DNA from: Tetracentron sinense
Lineage: Eukaryota; Streptophyta; Magnoliopsida; Trochodendrales; Trochodendraceae
Direction: 5' to 3'
Assembly (NCBI GenBank): GCA_015143295.1
Contig: CM026571.1
Location: forward strand, 27,866,505-27,930,504
Length of the DNA: 64,000 bases
The position numbers and the translations under genes are program-made. The notes beneath the pieces were generated by a model. That model was given only the letters and a program-made list of their open reading frames with translations, made no database searches and had not been told where the DNA came from. Positions 33,544 through 44,976 of the stretch are shown here, piece by piece. How positions within the stretch are numbered: position 1 is the stretch's first letter; each line of letters starts with the position of its first letter.

Positions 33544-36500
33544 TGTGACACCCCGAACATGCGCTTACAGGAGTAGTGTCCTGAGACGCGTGCCCGATCG
33601 TTCATACCAACTCAGCGGAAGACTTTACCGCATAAATACGGAAAAATTTAAACTTTACTCACATGGAGCAACATAAACTCTGGTCATCACAATAGCCATC
33701 AACCACAAAACAAATACCTGTATATTATTCACCATTGTGTCTGTTTTACAAAACGTAGGCGCAACTAACGCGCCGGGACAAGTCTCTATCCAAAGAAAAA
33801 AGTACAAGGTGCAGGATCCACACCTACTACTCGTCCGCTCCAGTATCTGTTGACATGAAATGTCAGTGTGCTATGAAGACCAATAAAAAAAACTACAATC
33901 CATCTATACCATCTTCCACATTATAGCAAAGCATCAATAAACACATAATATACATATGCCGGTTCATGATACAATTTAGTAATATATCCAAGTTATATTG
34001 TGACCCTCAGTCACATAGGGCCATCGCACCCAACACGAGATTCCCAGTCTCGAATATCTTTCCCAATTATGGAGTTCGTTATGCAACATGTATTTCTTTT
34101 ACCAAGTTATTTGTTTCGATCATCAACCATGTTTTACTCCGAGTCCTGAGACTCTGTTCACCGGCCTTTTGCCCACACATGTTCATCATAGAGTTGTCTC
34201 TATACCCTATTCGAGCTTGATCATTCCAAACTCAACACAATTCCGGCATTACCTGGTCACATCATAACTTGAGTCATCCAGACTCCTGAATACTGTTCCA
34301 GTATTTACCCAAACATGACCAACCCTTGGGTGTCCCAACCCACATAGACCAGAATCCTGAAGATTCTACACAACTAGGGTAATCATCCTCCAAGGACTTA
34401 CCACATATACTCTGACTCACAGTACCTACTGTGTATACACACCACCATCTCACTGGTTATCAGTCACGAATGAACCCCGGCCAACTTATCTACCGTCATC
34501 TTCTGGCTATTCACTGGAGGCACCCCGGGCCTTACTGGACACCGTCTCTCCATGACGTACCACCTAGAAGGAACCCCGATAGGCACAGTGCCGCCTCTTC
34601 GGACCCAACCATAGAGGAACCCCGGTCAATACACTATATAATGCTCAGTCACTTTAGACATCTTTTAGGACTCCGACATCTCCCAGTTCAACCAATTGTG
34701 ACAACGCTTGAGCATGCCGGCTCAACTAACTGCGAATCCGAAGATTCCAGAATATACACAATCACTACTCCGGACCTAGTCAAAGAGGATCTATGGATAG
34801 TAATTCACTCACTCCCGACTATCAGTCACGGAGGACTACACACTATGACCCCGACTATTCCAGTATCAAAATAATCATCCCATCATATACACATGCCATG
34901 TCAAGTCAACAAATCGCTTAGCAATTGGTCACCCAATCGATCGCCGAACCTAAATTCTGAATTATTCAACCCGAAACCGAGGGCTACGCCCCTCTGCTCA
35001 GTTCCTATACCTCCCCATACAAGTATATACAACCCATTTTAACACACCATGACAAGCATAATGTTGAATAAAGATCTGAGATCACGAAGGGGCTCTGTAA
35101 TTATCAAAACCATACTGTTGTTCCTAAAACGACAGACTAGGTTTTATTTAGAAATTCATATTGTCAAATCCAACCATCAGATCTCATTGCAATTTTGTTA
35201 TGATTGACAAATTAGGAAGGTCGCAATATGGTAAAAATCTGAGCATGATCTGAGACAAGGAAGGTTTCGTGTAATGATCAAAACCGTACTGTTAGCCTTA
35301 AAAACAGCATACTATGTTTTCCTTTAGAAATTCATATCATCTTATCCAACCATCAGATTGCAGTGAAATTTGGATATGATTTATAGATTAGGAAGATAAA
35401 TATATGGTAAATTTTATAGCATGATCTGAGATCAGAAGGGTTCCCTATAATTAGGAAAACAGTACTATTAGCCTTAAAAAAAGCAGACTAGGTTTTCCTT
35501 TAGCAATTCATATCATCCAATCCAACCATCAGATCGTAGTGAAATTTTGATATGATTTACAGATTAGGAAGGTAATATGTGGTAAAATTTATAGCATGAT
35601 CTGAGATCAGGAGGGTTCTCTATAATTAGGAAAACTTTACTATTAGCCTTAAAAAACAGCAAACTAGGTTTTCCTTTAGAAATTCATATCATCTAATCCA
35701 ACCATCAGATCGAAATGAAATTTTGTTATGATTTACAGATTAGGAAGATAAATTTAGAGTAAAAGTTTGAGCACGATCAGAGCTTAGAAAGGTTCCCTAT
35801 AATTAGGAAAACCGTACTATTAGCCTTAAAAACAGCAGACTAGGTTTTCCTTTAGAAATTCATATCATCCTATCCAACCATCAGATCGTAGTGAAATTTT
35901 GATATGATTTACAGATTAGGAAAATAAATTTAGAATAAAAATTTGAGCATGATCAAAGCTCAAAAAGGGTCTGATATAAACAGCACAATTCGCATAATTT
36001 ATCTAATGGAATGAAAAATAGATAAGAAAGGGTTTTTATTACCTTTGGTACACGTGTTTCAAAGCTTCGAGAGATGAAATAGACGCCGCCAATGCGCTCA
36101 GCACGTCCAAAAACGTCAGGATACGCCTCTTTATCTCTCTCGCTAGGCTTTCTCTCTCTAGAAAATTTCCTCTCTCTCTAGAATGTTTCTCTCTCTAGAA
36201 AATTCGGCAGGGCTTCGCCTCTCTCTCACTAAGATGAGAGAAATGGCTGGGGGGTGGTCTACTATTTATAGACTAGCATAACCCACACATGCGCGCCAAG
36301 TGTTGCTTGGAAGGTGCCACGTGTTGGCCTGAGCCGAGACACGTGTCGCGGCTTGCGAATCGCGACCGGTTTCCGGTAATGTCGTCGAAACTCATTCCGA
36401 AACCATTCCATATGATTTTTGATTTTTACAAAACTTCAGGTGATTGATCTTGGGGTAGTCTGACACCTGCTGTAAAAATTTTGGGAAAATCCGATGAGTT

Positions 36501-36989
36501 TTGACTGCCAAAAAGTGCTACCGGAAGAATTCGCAAAACCCACAAATTTTCCAATTTCAGATACAAAACACACTGGGTTTCGCCATATGAGATAATAAAC
36601 TGCCGAAATGACAGACGATCGTCTCCATGGCCTTCCAGCATGTAGTGGAACAATCTGCATGGATTTCGATTAGAATGTCCACTAAATATAGAGCCCCAAT
36701 CGAAATTCGATACACTACGAATTCCCTGATTTTCTCGATGTTTCCACACACAGGACCTTCGCGGTTTCGCGAATTGATGTGCAACTGAATCGGAACGATA
36801 GGTGGATGTCTGGATAGCCGACCGGTACACTATGTGCGCAGATCGAAGAAAAACACTAATTTCGTAGTAGTGCAACCCAATTCCGAGTAATACCTACTTT
36901 ACACAAATTTATCAAACACACAACTAATTAACCTCAATTAAGGACCGATAATCAAAAATTTTATTATATTATACTTCTGGGTCGCTACA
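33544..36989 (-). mobile_element. 3' LTR of Gypsy H
   Basis: Begins TGTGACACCCCG and ends GGGTCGCTACA, collinear with 44977-48476. The TATA-like CTATAAATAG on the minus strand is at 36262-36271. AGAGAG-rich leader with repeated CTCTAGAAAATT modules at 36150-36215. Contains a 176-bp tandem repeat (separate entry). Confidence 0.94.
35085..35985. repeat. 176-bp tandem repeat in Gypsy H 3' LTR, five copies
   Basis: A unit containing TTAGCCTTAAAAACAGCAG, GACTAGGTTTTCCTTTAG and CCAACCATCAGATC recurs with the GACTAG word near 35135, 35311, 35486, 35661 and 35838, spacings of 175-177. Copies diverge by several percent by eye. Confidence 0.9.
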
Positions 36990-37003
36990 ATCTCCCCTCC
37001 TTA
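36990..37003 (-). promoter_or_regulatory. Polypurine tract of Gypsy H
   Basis: Minus strand TAAGGAGGGGAGAT abuts the 3' LTR, confirming element orientation. Confidence 0.88.
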
Positions 37004-37040
37004 CTGAAATTTCATCCTCGAAATTTGCATACAAAATATA

Positions 37041-37556
37041 TTAAGCAGGAAACAACTGAGGATGATTGCGTCTAATGGCATCCTCCAGTTCCCAAGTAGC
37101 TTCTTCAATACTGTGATGTTGCCATAATACTTTAACCAGCTAGATTGATTTATTCCATAACACCTATTCCTTGCGGTCCAATATTTGCACTGGCTTTTCC
37201 TCAAAAGACAAGTCTTCTTGAACTTGAAGTGGTTCATACCGAATCACATGCGAAGGATCAGGTATATATTTCTTCAGCATGGATATGTGAGACACATGGT
37301 GAACCCTCTCTAACTCTGGTGGCAACGCCAGACGATATGCTACGGCCCCCACCTTAGCCAAAATTTCAAAAGGTCCAATGAATTGCGAACTTAACTTCCC
37401 CCGCTTTCTAAATCGAATAATGCCTTTTGACGGAGAGATCTTCAAGAAGACATGGTCGCCGACTTGAAATTCCAAGTCTTGAGGCTTTCCATCTGCATAG
37501 CTCTTCTGAGGACTCTGTGCAGCCAATAACCTAGATCGAATCAACTCAATTTTTTT
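37041..37556 (-). pseudogene. Gypsy H integrase C-terminus and chromodomain
   Basis: Read on the minus strand: LEFQVGDHVFLKISPSKG (SH3-like integrase tail), FIGPFEILAKVGAVAYRLALP, VHHVSHISMLKKY, then after in-frame TAG codons at about 37167 and 37137 a chromodomain-like end VKVLWQHHSIEEATWELED (about 37125-37065) and a TAA at 37041. In chromoviruses this module targets integration to particular chromatin. Two TAG stops separate it from the integrase; a frame break lies near 37550 (a run of eight T). Confidence 0.85.
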
Positions 37557-38330
37557 TCGTTGTTTCCTGCACTAGTTCAGGTTCCAGTAGTTTATGCTCT
37601 CCTACTTCAGTTCAACATACCAGAGACCGACAGCTCCGACCATACAAGGCCTCAAACGGAGCCATTTGAATACTTGCCTGATAACTATTGTTATATGCAA
37701 ACTTGATCAACGGCAAGTAATCATCCCAGCTACCATGAAAGTCCAAACTGCAAGTGCGCATCATATCTTCTAGAGTTTGTATCGTGCGCTCAGGCTGTCC
37801 ATCGGTTTGCGGATGATAAGCTGTAATCATGTTTAGCTGCGTACCCAAAGCTTCCTGCAAGCTCCTCCAAAATTGGGAAGTAAATCGTGGATCGCGATCT
37901 GACACAATAGATACTGGCACACCATGCAGCTTCACAATCTCCTTGATGTACAACTTTGATAAATGTTCCAGGGTTATGGTATCCTTGATAGCGAGAAAGT
38001 GAGCCAACTTCGTCAATCGATCAACTATCACCCAAACGACATCGTGTCCACTCCTTTTTTTGGTAACCCCACCAAAAAATCTATTGTAATGTGCTCCCAT
38101 TTCCACTTGGGGATAGGCAATGAATTTAACAATCCAGGTGGTTTCTGATGTTCTGCCTTGACTTGCTGACAAACAAGGCATCGATATACATACTCTGCAA
38201 TTTCTCTCTTCATGCCATTCCACCAATAGTTATTCTTCATATCCTAATACATCTTCGTACTTCCAGGGTGCACCGCAAAACGAGATCGATGCACCTCATT
38301 GAGTAGTTCATTTTTCAACTCAGGGTTTCC
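37557..38330 (-). pseudogene. Gypsy H integrase catalytic core, frameshifted
   Basis: The zinc-binding part ([16 protein letters not shown]) and first acidic motif [13 protein letters not shown] are in one frame (38240-38028). [10 protein letters not shown], the second Asp in SDRDPRF and the Glu in [13 protein letters not shown] are in another (38226-37612). The break is at the T-run near 38058. The Glu and both Asp are preserved. A TAG/TAA pair near 38242 also separates this from the upstream linker. Confidence 0.88.
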
Positions 38331-38696
38331 AGGCACACAAATTCGTCCTTTGAATCGAAGTATTCCATCTTCAGATTCTTCAAAATCATCCATTTTTCCT
38401 TGAAGAATCTTATCTCTGATAACTTTGACGTCCTGATCTTCCAACTGTGCTTCTTGAATCTTTTGTAACAACACTGGCTTGGCCTGAATACTAGCCAACT
38501 TGGCACTATTACCCTGGAATCTTAGACTCAGATTCCAACTCTTGAATTCTTCGATCATCTTCCATCACTCTGCCCTCATATATGCTACAAATCCAACTGT
38601 CTTTCTACTCAGGGCATCAGCAACCATGTTACCCTTACCAGGATGATACTGGATTACATAGTCATAATCTTTCAAGAATTCCATCCATCTACGCTA
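38244..38696 (-). pseudogene. Gypsy H RNase H to integrase linker
   Basis: Includes the RNase H end ([14 protein letters not shown] region readable around 38640-38570, with a stop) and a 100-codon linker (…LRFKGRICVP, VHRSRFAVHPGSTKMY) that leads to the integrase zinc-binding domain. A TGA/TAG interrupts at both edges. Confidence 0.75.
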
Positions 38697-39770
38697 TCAC
38701 ATATTGAGTTTCTTTTGAGAGAATAGATACTTTAAACTCTTGTGATCACTATAGATCATCAACTTCTCTCCATAAAGATAATGCCTCCCAATTTTTAGTG
38801 CGAACACTACTACAGCTAACTCCAGGTCATGCGTGGGATAATTCCATTCGTGAATCTTGAGTTGTCTTGAACCATAAGCAATGACCCTTTTGTTTTGCAT
38901 TAAGACACAACCGAGTCCCTTACCGGAAGCATCACAATACACCTCAAATCCTCCAGATCCTGATGGAGTTGCCAATACTGGAGCGGTTGTTAATGACTTC
39001 TTTAATTCTTGAAAACTTCGCTCCTGAGATGTCATCCATTTGAACTTCACATCTTTCTTAGTCAATTCCGTTAATGGAGTTGCGATCTTGGAGAAACCTT
39101 CTACAAATCTGCGGTAGTATCCAGCCAATCCTAGAAAACTTCGAACTTCAATAACAGTGGATGGCCTTGCCCAATCGGTTACCGCCTGAATCTTGGAGGG
39201 ATCAACAGATATTCCATTCCTTGACACAATATGCTCAAGGAAGGCTACCTCTTCCATCCAAAACTCGCACTTGGAGAACTTAGCATATAGCTGATTATCT
39301 CTTAATGTTTGTAGCGTAATCCTCAAGTGCTCAGCATGCTTCTCACAACTAGGTGAATACACCAAGATATCATCAATAAATACCACAATAAACTGATCCA
39401 AGTATGGCCTGAAAAGACGATTCATCAATACCATAAAGGCCACAGGCGCATTTGTCAGTCCAAAAGGCATCACCAGGAACTCGTAGTGACCATACCAAGT
39501 TCGGAATGCTGTCTTTCGAATATCTTCTGCTTTGACCCTCAATTGGTGATAGCCGGACCGTAAATCAATCTTTGAAAAGATTTGGGTGCCTTGCAACTGA
39601 TCAAATAGATCATCAATCCTGGGGAGAGGATACTTATTCTTGATCGTCGTTTGATTCAGCAGACGATAGTCTATACATAGACGCAGACTCCCGTCTTTCT
39701 TTCGGACAAATAACACCGGTGCTCCCCACGGCGAAACATTAAGGCAGATCAAACCCTTATCTAATAGGTC
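38697..39770 (-). pseudogene. Gypsy H reverse transcriptase and RNase H, largely open
   Basis: An uninterrupted stretch of about 350 codons starts near 39752. RT motifs: [49 protein letters not shown], and FIDDILVYS as the catalytic box (usual form YxDD; here F-I-D-D, the common plant Gypsy form). RNase H follows with [29 protein letters not shown] and [15 protein letters not shown] just upstream at about 39771 cuts it from protease (KGLIRPS region). This is the best preserved enzymatic domain in the window. Confidence 0.92.
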
Positions 39771-40705
39771 TTACAACTGAATCTTCAGTTCTTGCAACTC
39801 AGCTGGAGCCATCTGATACGGTGTTTTAGATATCGAGTCTACACCCGGAGTAATATCAATTGTAAAATCGATTTCTCTAGTAGGAGGGAGTCCTGGTAAT
39901 TCATCAGGAAACACATGTCGAAACTCTCTGACGACCGGGGTATTCCCTAAAGTGTCATCTTCATCTTTATCTACCACCACTGTTGCTAAATACCCAATAC
40001 ACCCCTTATCTAGAAGGTGACATGCTTTAATTGCTGATATTAGTTTGGGTGCTTGACTTCGGATAATCCCCTGCATTTCAAACTCTGGGATGTTCGGAAT
40101 TCGAAATATCACTTTCTTGGCATTACAATCTACCACTGTATAGTAATTGGCCAACCAATCCATCCCAAGGATAACATCATAATCCTTTAGGTCTAACACG
40201 ATCAGATCTACTAACATCCGTACACTATTGATAAGTATGGGACAACTATCATAGACTGTTTTTGTGCACAAAATTTTCCCTAATGGTGTAGATATAGACA
40301 TCATGCTTTTGAGTGTATCAGACTTATAACTTATGTGTCTAGCAAAACGAGTTGAGATAAACGAATGTATAGCACCAGTATCAATTAATGCATATGCAGG
40401 CTTTTGAAAAGTTAGCAATTTACCTTCAATAACGCCTTCGGCCTGCTGAGTTTCCTCTTGTGTGATAGCGAAAACTTGACCTTTCCCGCCCTCCAGGGCT
40501 AGTGGCTTCGATTGAGGGCAGTCTCTCTTGAAGTGGCCAAGCTTTCCACACTGAAAACAACCTTGTCCTCTGCAATCCTTGGTCAAGTGAGCTTGCCCAC
40601 ACTTGGCACATTTTGGTCCAGATCCTCCTATAGATCCTTGGCCCTTCACATCATCAAATTTTCTTTTTCTAGCGAACCGATTGGTGTTGTTCTTTTTGTC
40701 CCAGG
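39771..40705 (-). pseudogene. Gypsy H zinc knuckles and protease
   Basis: Open for about 290 codons. First box CAKCGQAHLTKDC and second box CFQCGKLGHFKRDC (about 40610-40520), then protease with ALIDTGAIHSFIST (about 40395; Ala-Ile replaces the usual Ser/Ala-Ser, active Asp-Thr-Gly intact), DYDVILGMDWL, and the linker VFPDELPGLPPTREIDF. Upstream it is cut from gag by solo LTR I. Confidence 0.9.
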
Positions 40706-41423
40706 GCTTCTGTAACGCCCCAAAATACCCCCTAGGAGTTTAGGGATACTTTAGGCGTGACTATAGGTACCTGCCAAACCATCCTGTCATGAACAAGATA
40801 ATTAAAGTACTAAACAATGATAATCAGAGCGCGGAAGCTAAACATAAATGCAGAAGCGTAAACTAACTTTTTCTTTTCTTCTAAGATTTCCAAAATAGTA
40901 TTCCAAGTTAACATATATACAACATGTCTAAGTCTAAGGTGGACAGGCCCACCTATCAAAATGTCAAAATACATAAGCACCCTCTCGTACTCTCCCCTCA
41001 ACAGTAGTTGAGGTACGGCCACACGTCAAGGTCTCGGTCCGCCTAAGACTGCAGTGGGATAGACGGCTCTCTCTCCTCGATATACTCTTCCTCGACCCAA
41101 GGCTCTGGGTCGAGGGCTCCCTCAGTACCTGCTGACATGAAAGTACGGCTGAGCATGGAATACTCAGCGAGTACAAGCTTCTAGCTATCCATAACAATAA
41201 TAAACACGCAAGGAGTAGTACAATACCAATCATCAATTCCAGGCAATAGTAAGATCATAGAATCAAACAATATTAAACATGGAGCAATATTATCATCTTG
41301 ATGTGCATGAATGCAAAAACGCCGACAAAACTCATGCTTGAAAACCCGTTTCCATGTCTCGGTATGCATTGTAAAAATCATGTATGCGTGCATGCATGAA
41401 TGTCTTGTCATCATCTTGTAACT

Positions 41424-41701
41424 TGTGAGCCAGAGGCTAGCACCCGAATCTCCCTGGGCTGCCAACCTCCTTGATATATGGTTTTCTTGTGAGCCAGAGG
41501 CTAGTACCCGAATGTCCCTGGGCTACCAACCTCCTTGACAATAGGTGATTTTTATTACTTGTTTAGTTTTCTTGTGAGCCAGAGGCTAGTACCCGAATGT
41601 CCCTGGGCTACCAACCTCCTTGACAATATGTATTTTAGGGGTTTTCTTGTGAGCCAGAGGCTAGTACCCGAATGTCCCTGGGCTACCAACCTCCTTGACA
41701 T
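41424..41701. repeat. Four-copy repeat in solo LTR I
   Basis: A core of about 55 bases starting GTGAGCCAGAGGCTAG and ending CCAACCTCCTTGA occurs at about 41424, 41488, 41573 and 41648, separated by variable spacers of 8-30 bases. Three copies are nearly identical; the first differs at a few sites (AGCACCCGAATC, GCTGCC). Confidence 0.92.
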
Positions 41702-42617
41702 GCAATATTTTCTTGTTGGTTATTATATGCATATGCTCTTGAAATCTCGGTTCATGCTATCATGCATGCTCGTGTATGTGTCAATAGTGACCATCATGGA
41801 ATGAGGATAGCAAGAGAGATATGGCATCATAATTCGATTCATCATATAAGCATAGGAGAACTTAAGAAATTTGCACATTACTTGATCACATTACTTGATC
41901 AATTCATCATTCATACATGCATGAGGCCTATTTCCATTTTCTTCATTCAAGTCATTATTTCATAGTTTAGGTATTTTGTCAAACACTTAGCATGCAAGTT
42001 TCCTCATTGTTCATTTTCTCATTTTTAGTGCATATTTTACATTCAATCACACAAGGTAAGTTTATTATTTGTGTAATGCCCATCCTCCATTTTCCAATCC
42101 ACAACCCACACATACCATACATCACCCATTCGGCATCCAATCGCCACATCCAACATCCATCCAAGCATCCATACCATTTCTTTATCTTGTTTATATTTAT
42201 TAGGGATGATACATTTCACAAGAAAGCAAACATAATAGCACAAATCACATTTCATAAAGAAAACTTAGATTTATTACTAGGGTAAGTTAGTAGGGTGTAC
42301 TAACCTTGGAGAAGAGAAGAAAACCCTTGAAAAACGCTGTAGAGAACGCTGTCCTAGCTTGGAATGGGACTCCACACGTGCTTGAGGTTGGATTTGAGAG
42401 ATCCAAGCTTTTGAGGTGGTCATGGGTTCCAAAACCCCTTGATTTTCTCAAGTTGATGCCCTAGGGTGAAAACCCCTTCTCTCCTCTCTCACTCCCTCTC
42501 AAAATATGGCTAAGGGTGTTTATGAACACCCTTGGCTCGAGCCAACCCTTAAAAATAAGGTTGGAGTGGCCAAAAGACCAAAAAACCCTTAAAAAAAATT
42601 TCTGAAAATCGCGTAGG

Positions 42618-42710
42618 ACCGATAGATGACTGATCTACCGGTAGTGGACCGATCGATCGGTGCTTATGACCGATCTATCGGTAGTGGACCGATCTCTCGG
42701 TCTTGACTGG
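42618..42710 (-). repeat. ACCGATCGATCGGT-type palindromes in solo LTR I
   Basis: GACCGATCGATCGGT (about 42650), GACCGATCTATCGGT (about 42668), GACCGATCTCTCGGTC (about 42689) and diverged copies near 42618 and 42630 form a cluster like that of E, at the same relative place in the LTR. Confidence 0.8.
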
Positions 42711-43502
42711 TGCTGCAGAATGCACTTCAGTATTTTGGCCATAACTTTTGACTCGGTGCTCCGATTTTGACGATTCAACTTGCGTTGGATTCGTCTTTCG
42801 AAGAGGAACAACTTTTATGTTTTGAAAAAATTCTAATTCTTCTTTATTCATGGACAAAAATTTCCCTAAAGCTGACTGGTCTGCAATGGGTTGCGATAGC
42901 CCAAATTTGCAGCCGACCCGATTTTAGAAATCCCACTTTTGACTCAACCCCGACTCAAAATCAGGGAAAGTGATCAACATGAACCTTGAATAGGGTTCTA
43001 ATACATTTCCAAAAATTCAGTAATCACTCAATTCTGAGCAACGATGACTAAACCAGAGCCCTTTAAAGTTGAGGTAAATGCCGAAACATACCTTTTCGAC
43101 ACCTAGAATACCTTGAGTGTTTTCACACTCTTTTCCCCTTGTATCCAACACCCTACTCACACCTCATAAATCATTCTCCATAAGTCTTTAACCCACCTCA
43201 ATGATCATTAAATTCACACCGACATGCATGAGAGGCTCCGGCCTCTCTATGCCTCATGCACTAGCACTATTCACCAACAACCCATTGAAACACTTAGGGT
43301 ATTTGTACCCTTGATTTCACTTACTTAGAGTATCTTTACACTCTCTTTTTATGACTCAAACCATGTACCTAAAACCCTCAATTGACTAATCATAATATCA
43401 AGAACACAATGGGAGGCCTTAGGCCTTCACACATACCATACAAGGGCACCTTTCACTGGCACTATTCATAGTATAGTGAACTTGAATTTCCGGGGTTCTA
43501 CA

Positions 43503-44232
43503 GCTTCCCAGCTAGTCCTTTATTCTTCCCTAGAGTTGAGGGAAACATTTCCTCGTGCACTCGCTCCACTCAGAGCGCTCTGTCTAAAAGCTCAGAAAAC
43601 ACAGTAAATCGTTGGGCTGCCAACTTTCCCTTAATTGGTGGCTTTAAACCTTCCTCAAACTTTTCAACTCTACACTGCTCATCCTCCACGAACTTCGCGG
43701 AAAATCTGGAGATTTGGTTGAATCTTTGTTCGTACTCACTCACGGTCATGTTTCCCTGAGTTAATTGAAGAAACTCTATCTCCTTCTTCTTCATCATCGA
43801 GGCAGAGTAATACCTCTCATAAAATAACTCTACAAACTTTGCCCAAGTCACGGGCCTCTGATTAGGTGGGATTGTTCGTTCCACTGTTGACCACCAGTGC
43901 TCGGCCTCCCCTTCAAGCATGAATATATCAAATTCCAATTGCGTGTTCTCGGGTAATGCCATAGCCCGGAAGATCTTTTCCAATCCCCTAATCCAGTTCT
44001 CCGCCTACAGCGGATCTGTAGCCCCTGAGAAAGCTGACGGTCCAAGTCTTCTGAATTTCTCAAGTCTTGTCGCATGCCCATGTTCTGGTATGGTAGAGAT
44101 AGGAGGACTACCATTGCCATTCCCATTTCCGTTATTATTCTAGGTTTGCTGTTGTTGAATTAAATTAGCTAGAGCCGAGATGGCTTCAAAGGCTCCGGCC
44201 AAAGTATTCTCGGGCACTCTCCGAAGTGGCAT
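43503..44232 (-). pseudogene. Gypsy H gag, broken
   Basis: ATG at 44232 leads MPLRRVPENTLAGAFEAI, then a TAG (about 44142) and another (about 44007; ATDPL-stop-AENW). The capsid core is open from 43983 to 43570 with EGEAEHWW, WAKFVELFYERYY and MTVSEYEQRFNQISRF, the diagnostic retrotransposon-gag block. The C-terminal part continues beyond solo LTR I. Produces no full capsid. Confidence 0.88.
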
Positions 44233-44513
44233 GGTTTTCCTATAATTATACCATAGTGAACGCTTTATAAATGTAATGAAATAAAAAGAAATGTACTCAA
44301 GAGTTCAATAGTCAAAAAGAAACATTTCATTCATTTCATTACTAAGATATACAAGGCAACACTTACAGTATAGTAGTACACCAGCATATACAAAACATCC
44401 TGTAGTTGTACACATACAAAAAGTGATCTCATGATGGAAAGACCGAGTAGGGCATCTATTATACTCCAAAATGCCAAAACGATACAGATGCACCACACTC
44501 TTTCCCTATGATC

Positions 44514-44798
44514 CTATACTCCGTAAGTCCCAACCTCTATCGGTGAGACTGCTACACTATCCTCCTGCGGTGCTTGGTCCTCTGTCTCAGGTCTAGCCTC
44601 TCTCAATACCCAATCAATCTCGCTCTTTTTCAGGGATTCGCGCATTGCTCGTTCGGTCAATCCCTTGCGGAGTAGTCGTACTGCCTTTAGGTGAGTGCGG
44701 TAAGATGACCATCCAGCATGACGTTTTCTTTGCATGGTCACCGCCCACTCAAACAGAGCTATCTCCCTCTTTGTGGGAATTTGGTGCGTCCTTGCCAT
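44514..44798 (-). CDS. Small leader reading frame of Gypsy H, unknown function
   Basis: An uninterrupted ATG-started frame of 94 codons lies between the PBS and gag on the coding strand. It starts MARTHQIPTKREIALFEWA and ends in TAG. Composition is soluble and charged: Arg/Lys-rich first two thirds (MQRKRHAGW, RLLRKGLTERAM), acidic tail (ETEDQAPQEDS). I recognise no family. It could be an extra element-encoded protein, a captured host fragment, or chance: gag next to it carries two stops while this frame has none. Expression would need initiation upstream of gag. Confidence 0.4.
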   Translation of the reverse strand: MARTHQIPTKREIALFEWAVTMQRKRHAGWSSYRTHLKAVRLLRKGLTERAMRESLKKSEIDWVLREARPETEDQAPQEDSVAVSPIEVGTYGV

Positions 44799-44961
44799 TC
44801 CTGCACATGCACATATTCCAAATCAATGTCTGATTTCGAAACATGACATGTACAACAATCACTCAACTAGGAATATCGAATTAATCTCTAAGGGATCGCC
44901 TATCCAACGGTTCTTAGGTGTGTTATGCTCAAGAATGATTTGTGTGATGGTTATTGCTATT

Positions 44962-44974
44962 GGCTCTGATACCA
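44962..44974 (-). promoter_or_regulatory. Primer-binding site of Gypsy H
   Basis: Minus strand TGGTATCAGAGCC, two bases inside the 5' LTR: perfect initiator tRNA-Met PBS. Confidence 0.92.
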
Positions 44975-44976
44975 AT

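Larger units (their letters stand above)
40711..43502 (-). mobile_element. Ty3/Gypsy solo LTR 'I' inside H
   Basis: Starts TGTAACGCCCC and ends GGGGTTCTACA with a perfect duplication GCTTC (40706-40710, 43503-43507). It is 2.79 kb long with no internal region. It contains four copies of a 55-bp core repeat and a palindrome array at 42618-42710. Its end sequence is related to E and F. Confidence 0.93.

Noticed and set aside
34431..34874. 147-codon plus-strand frame in the H 3' LTR (and its copy at 45867-46112)
   Set aside because: It is antisense to the element, is interrupted in the other LTR and shows no known motif; most likely chance.
36426..36875. 149-codon minus-strand frame in the H 3' LTR
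   Set aside because: The matching region of the 5' LTR (47748-48238) is frame-shifted, and LTRs of this class are non-coding; no domain seen.
16129..43507. Same target duplication GCTTC for element C and solo LTR I, and CTTTC/CTTTA for E and J
   Set aside because: The insertion sites are otherwise unlike each other, and a few CTT-containing 5-mers among eight insertions is too little to claim site preference.
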